Source of the DNA: Tatlockia sp.
GTDB lineage: Bacteria; Pseudomonadota; Gammaproteobacteria; Legionellales; Legionellaceae
Assembly (NCBI GenBank): GCA_013697725.1
Contig: JACCWI010000021.1
Span: 1-38,480, forward strand
DNA: 38,480 bases
Reading direction: 5' to 3'
Position numbers and translations under genes: made by a program. Of this stretch, positions 35,145-38,480 are shown in pieces. How positions within the stretch are numbered: position 1 is the first letter of the stretch; each line of letters starts with the position of its first letter. The notes under the pieces were generated by a model. It was not told where the DNA came from. It ran no database searches and was given only the letters and a program-made list of their open reading frames with translations.

Positions 35145-36904
35145 CACATCGTCTCGGGAGTTGATACACCAATTAGTTGCAAACCATTTTTTAATACTTG
35201 TCTAATGGCCTTTAATAAACTTAATCGAGCCGAGCGAACTGTTTCTTGTTCGCAGAGCAATTGTACTGCATTGTAATAGCTGTGCAAACTGGTCGCCAAT
35301 TCTCTTAAGTAATAAGCGAGCTGATGCGGCTCGCAAGCTTGTGCCGCTGCGTTTATCACTTCAGGATAGCGGCTTAGCAGAGAAATGAGCTCTCGTTCCT
35401 GTGGTTCAATTAGAAGATTTACATGAGCCAAGCCTAGTTCTTTAGACCAACTTAAACCTCTTTCTTCCAATTGGCGTAAAACAGAACTGATTCTTGCGTA
35501 GGCATATTGGATATAGTAAACCGGGTTATCACTGGATTCTGATTTAGCCAGCTCCAGATCAAAATCAAGATGTTGTTCGGGTTTACGCTGAACATAGAAG
35601 AAGCGCGCGGCATCATTTCCGACTTCCTCACGCAATTCTCTTAACGTAACGAAGGAACCACTACGCGTCGACATTTGAACGCGCTCTTCACCGCGATAAA
35701 GAATCGCAAACTGCACTAATAAGACCGTAATTGCAGTTTCATCATGGCCTAAGGCTTTTACAGCCGCTCCTACACGAGTAACATAACCATGATGATCAGC
35801 ACCAAAAATATCAATCACTCGATCAAAACCACGCTCGTATTTATCCCAATGATAAGCGACGTCCGAGGCAAAATAAGTGGTTTGCCCATTTGCACGAATC
35901 AAGACTCTATCTTTTTCATCACCGAATTTAGTAGCGTCAAACCAAAGTGCGCCCTCTTTTTCATAAGTAAAGCCACCCTCTTTTAAGGCTTGAATCCCTT
36001 TATTTATCGCACCACTGTCATGTAAGGATTGTTCGGAAAACCAACAATTGTAAGGAACACCAAATTCAGCTAAATCACTACGGATATCGTCCAGTACCGA
36101 GTCTAAAGCCTGCTTATGGATCTGCTTGAAACCAGCTAAGCTGATTAAAGAAATTGCACGTTCGATTAAAGCATCAATATAACGTTCTTTATCACCGCCC
36201 TGAGGTTCATCCTCAGGTAGGTCAGTAGCGATGGACGACCAAGACTGGACAAATTCTGTTCCCTGTTCTTTAAAAAGTGCTTCTGCAATTTGGCGTACGT
36301 ACTCACCGCGGTAGCCATTGCTTGGAAATACAATCTTTTCGCCAGCTAGCTCCAAATAGCGCAACCAGACACTGACAGCCAGAATATTCATCTGCCGTCC
36401 AGCATCATTCACATAATATTCTGAGCTTACAGCGAAGCCAGCAGCTTTTAAAACATTAGCCAAAGATGCGCCATAGGCTGCCCCTCGACCATGGCCGACG
36501 TGAAGAGGGCCTGTAGGATTAGCCGAAACAAATTCCAGGATCACCTTACGTTGCTGTCCAAAATCAGAGCAACCAAAGCGCTCACCGTTTTGTAAAACCT
36601 CGGCAATAATTTCAGAGCGGGCTTGCTCGGAGATATAAAAATTAATAAAACCAGGACCCGCGATTTCAACTCGACTAACAGCCGGATGAGCGGGGATATT
36701 TTTAAGGATTAACTCTGCCAGTTGACGCGGCGCTTGACGACAAGGTTTAGCCAGAGACAGGGCTAGATTGCTAGCGAAGTCGCCATGATTAGAATCTTTT
36801 GCGCGGTCTACTTTTATTTCAATCGCTAAATCATTAGGGATTTGCGAAGACTGCTTGAGGGAATCGAGAGCCTGTTCGAGTAGTTGTTCGACAGTTTGTT
36901 TCAT
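35144..36904 (-). CDS. argS: Arginyl-tRNA synthetase
   Basis: This class I aminoacyl-tRNA synthetase charges tRNA-Arg. The 586-aa protein has the N-terminal Arg-tRNA-synt domain ([16 protein letters not shown]) and the HIGH-type motif in [28 protein letters not shown] and the degenerate KMSKS equivalent [13 protein letters not shown] follow, with the all-helical DALR anticodon domain at the C-terminus ([29 protein letters not shown]). ATG 36904 is used; a TTG four codons upstream (36916) is in frame. It is preceded by the repeat-rich intergenic region and followed by the coupled SPOR gene. Confidence 0.97.
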   Translation of the reverse strand: MKQTVEQLLEQALDSLKQSSQIPNDLAIEIKVDRAKDSNHGDFASNLALSLAKPCRQAPRQLAELILKNIPAHPAVSRVEIAGPGFINFYISEQARSEIIAEVLQNGERFGCSDFGQQRKVILEFVSANPTGPLHVGHGRGAAYGASLANVLKAAGFAVSSEYYVNDAGRQMNILAVSVWLRYLELAGEKIVFPSNGYRGEYVRQIAEALFKEQGTEFVQSWSSIATDLPEDEPQGGDKERYIDALIERAISLISLAGFKQIHKQALDSVLDDIRSDLAEFGVPYNCWFSEQSLHDSGAINKGIQALKEGGFTYEKEGALWFDATKFGDEKDRVLIRANGQTTYFASDVAYHWDKYERGFDRVIDIFGADHHGYVTRVGAAVKALGHDETAITVLLVQFAILYRGEERVQMSTRSGSFVTLRELREEVGNDAARFFYVQRKPEQHLDFDLELAKSESSDNPVYYIQYAYARISSVLRQLEERGLSWSKELGLAHVNLLIEPQERELISLLSRYPEVINAAAQACEPHQLAYYLRELATSLHSYYNAVQLLCEQETVRSARLSLLKAIRQVLKNGLQLIGVSTPETM

Positions 36905-37068
36905 ATTCTTTTTCAATCGCCAAAAACGCAGATTATGCGCTTTTTCGCTTCCGTTGCATATACTTTTCAGAGGAAATGGTCGAAGTTTTAGGAAAATTTT
37001 TTCTTCAAAAAATTAAGAAAAGCTCTAATCTTTGGCTACTATAGTCGGAGTCACGCTTGAACACCCCA

Positions 37069-37215
37069 GTGATTTAGAGCGAAGCGAAGGATCTCCCTGT
37101 GGGGGCAGCAATCTTTTGACTAGTACAATTATCCACTGAGTCAGATAATCTAATTTCTCATAATGATAAAGACTCTGCCAATGCAGGGAGATCCCTCGCT
37201 TTCACTCGGGATGAC
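37069..37215 (+). repeat. Inverted-repeat element, array copy 1
   Basis: This is the first 147-bp unit of a three-unit tandem array. The left arm (AGAGCGAAGCGAAGGATCTC, from 37076) is roughly complementary to the right arm (GGGAGATCCCTCGCTTTCAC, ending GGGATGAC at 37215), so the unit can fold into a long hairpin. The outermost left bases (GTGATTT instead of GTCATCC) have diverged. The 164 nt between argS and this unit show no gene. Confidence 0.85.
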
Positions 37216-37263
37216 GGAGTTTAGCTCTTTGATGATTAACTGCCTTGGCTTTTCAACAGCCTC

Positions 37264-37410
37264 GTCATCCAGAGCGAAGCGAAGGATCTCCTTGTGGGGG
37301 CAGCAATCTTTTGATTAGTACAATTAATCCACTGAGTCAGATAATCTAATTCTCATAATGATAAAGACTCTGCCAATGCAAGGAGATCCCTCGCTTTCAC
37401 TCGGGATGAC
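37264..37410 (+). repeat. Inverted-repeat element, array copy 2
   Basis: This intact 147-bp unit has ends GTCATCC and GGATGAC, which are exact inverted complements. The interior (CAGCAATCTTTTGA and CTCATAATGATAAAGACTC) is almost identical to copies 1 and 3. A conserved 48-bp spacer follows, so the full period is 195 bp. No open reading frame of note is present. Confidence 0.9.
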
Positions 37411-37458
37411 AGAGTTTAGCCCTTTGATGATTGAGTACCTTGGCTCTTCAACAGCCTC

Positions 37459-37606
37459 GTCATCCAGAGCGAAGCGAAGGATCTCCTTGTAATGGCAGCA
37501 ATCTTTTGACTAGTACAATTAATCGACTGAGTCAGATAATCTGATTTCTCATAATGATAGAGACTCTGCCAATGCAGGGAGATCCCTTGCTTTCACTGGG
37601 GATGAT
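37459..37606 (+). repeat. Inverted-repeat element, array copy 3
   Basis: This third unit is 148 bp. It begins GTCATCC and ends GGATGAT, with one substitution from the perfect terminus. The core AGAGCGAAGC starts at 37466, exactly 195 nt after copy 2 (37271) and 390 nt after copy 1 (37076). The following GGAGTTGAGCTAAAG is the start of a fourth, decayed spacer. Confidence 0.9.
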
Positions 37607-37635
37607 GGAGTTGAGCTAAAGCAGGCCTAAAAGTA

Positions 37636-38331
37636 TTACCAGGGAACAATATTCCCCGCATAATCATACATAACTTCTGCATGACAATCGGCTTTTTTAG
37701 CCTCAATAACTTGTAACATTCCGCTTACAGAGTCTTCCGCATCAAGATCCGCCTCTACGCCACCTAGATCTGTTTTTACCCACCCTGGATGTAAAGTTAA
37801 CACTTGAATGCCTGTTTCGGCTACATCAAGTGCCAGAGAATGCATTGTACAATTTAATGCGGCTTTGCTAGCACGGTAGGCATAGGAGCGACCGGAATTG
37901 TTAGTAGAAATATTTCCCATGATGGAAGAAATAGTGACAATTAATTTGTCTTCGCCCATAAGCAAATTGGGTAGGAATGCTTCTGAGAGTTTTAAAGGGC
38001 CTAGGCAATTGACATCGATCACCTTTAAAAAGTTATCGCGATTAATATTGCCAACAGTAACACCTTGCTCACCAGCAATGCCTGCATTATTAATTAGCCA
38101 ATCGATTGCTGTATCGCCTAATGTAGTTATAAGCTCTGCAATTGAATTATCATTGCCGACATCAAGCTTGGCAATGAGGATATTGGGATAGGCTTTAGCT
38201 AATTGTTTTAATAAATCAGCTTTTGCAGGTTGACGGCAAGTAGCAATGACTTGAATATTTTGCTCAGCCAACTGGCGTGTAAATTCTAGCCCTAAACCAC
38301 GATTAGCACCGGTTATTAAAACAGTTCTCAC
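37636..38331 (-). CDS. Short-chain dehydrogenase/reductase (C-factor/CsgA-like)
   Basis: This 231-aa classical SDR has the Rossmann motif ITGANRGLGLEF (TGxxxGxG) at residues 6-17 and LDVGND for the adenine pocket. The structural motif is INNAG, Ser lies in ISSIMGNIS, and the catalytic pair is in YAYRASKAALN (YxxxK). The C-terminal GWVKTDLGG follows. The substrate is unknown; the overall pattern resembles the carbonyl-reductase/C-factor group of SDRs. The start is GTG (38329-38331) with AAAGGGAA upstream at normal spacing. It is bounded downstream by the repeat array. Confidence 0.92.
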   Translation of the reverse strand: MRTVLITGANRGLGLEFTRQLAEQNIQVIATCRQPAKADLLKQLAKAYPNILIAKLDVGNDNSIAELITTLGDTAIDWLINNAGIAGEQGVTVGNINRDNFLKVIDVNCLGPLKLSEAFLPNLLMGEDKLIVTISSIMGNISTNNSGRSYAYRASKAALNCTMHSLALDVAETGIQVLTLHPGWVKTDLGGVEADLDAEDSVSGMLQVIEAKKADCHAEVMYDYAGNIVPW

Positions 38332-38383
38332 GTTAATAATTCCCTTTATGACGGTTTTTAAAGTTTAGCATAAACCTTAAAAA

Positions 38384-38480
38384 TTATTCTATGCGTTTAA
38401 GCTTTTCTTGAAGTTCTTCCCTGGATGTTATAGGCGCTTCGCAATGAAAGCCTCGGCAAAGATAAGCACGGGTTTGGCTC
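38384..38480 (-). CDS. C-terminal end of YyaL/DUF255-type thioredoxin-domain protein (partial)
   Basis: Only the last 31 codons are present (stop at 38384-38386). The tail AYLCRGFHCEAPITSREEL resembles the conserved C-terminus of DUF255 (YyaL / spermatogenesis-associated protein 20) proteins, which typically read as YVC-x4-C-x-x-P-x(4)-L. The start of the gene lies beyond the right edge. It is co-oriented with the SDR gene, 52 nt upstream of it. Confidence 0.55.
   Translation of the reverse strand, partial: SQTRAYLCRGFHCEAPITSREELQEKLKRIE

Noticed and set aside
37069..37606. Regular repeats as a CRISPR array
   Set aside because: Repeat units are 147 bp and self-complementary, spacers are nearly identical 48-bp sequences, and no cas genes are present.

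Overview
The window is AT-rich bacterial chromosome. The gene order and protein content point to Legionella or a close relative in Legionellaceae. The core genes are gammaproteobacterial (rph, yggS-proC-yggT, grpE-dnaK-dnaJ, hemE, argS with an FtsN-like SPOR gene). Between them sit large AT-rich genes without clear bacterial families: ankyrin, coiled-coil and glycine-zipper proteins of the kind delivered by the Dot/Icm type IV secretion system. The genus is inferred from style and synteny; no database search was run.

Layout. Positions 1-4119: the 5' end of yicC (minus), divergent from rph-yggS-proC-yggT (plus), then a secreted DUF2845-like protein and a small conserved protein. 4227-8356: a two-gene RND efflux operon (adaptor and pump, no outer-membrane channel). 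8420-11854: accessory island with a 172-aa Ser/Asn/Lys-rich protein, a 397-aa protein with an internal duplication, an intergenic stretch with inverted-repeat elements, and a 317-aa protein with a signal peptide. 11910-19638 (minus): grpE-dnaK-dnaJ followed by carA-metK-ahcY, joining heat shock, carbamoyl phosphate and the SAM cycle. 19782-23336: a type II DAHP synthase (plus), then a YheT-type hydrolase coupled to hemE (minus). 23511-31197 (plus): ankyrin protein, glycine-zipper membrane protein, folB, an atypical CPC-type P-ATPase and an SGNH-fused acyltransferase. 31335-34427: a 1030-aa coiled-coil candidate effector. 34473-36904 (minus): argS and an FtsN-like SPOR protein. 36905-37635: a 195-bp-period array of three inverted-repeat elements. 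37636-38480 (minus): an SDR oxidoreductase and the 3' end of a YyaL/DUF255-like gene.

The main points for follow-up are five. First, a MITE-like inverted-repeat family has three near-identical tandem copies at the right end and two decayed copies near 10.5 kb. Second, PmrA-box-like direct repeats lie exactly 7 nt before a -10 element upstream of two candidate effectors (8420 and 31335). Third, a P1B-type ATPase has a degenerate metal-binding N-terminus and an altered CPC helix. Fourth, the 397-aa protein contains a duplicated helical module. Fifth, well-matched RpoH (sigma-32) promoters precede grpE and dnaK, and a strong terminator hairpin separates dnaK from dnaJ.
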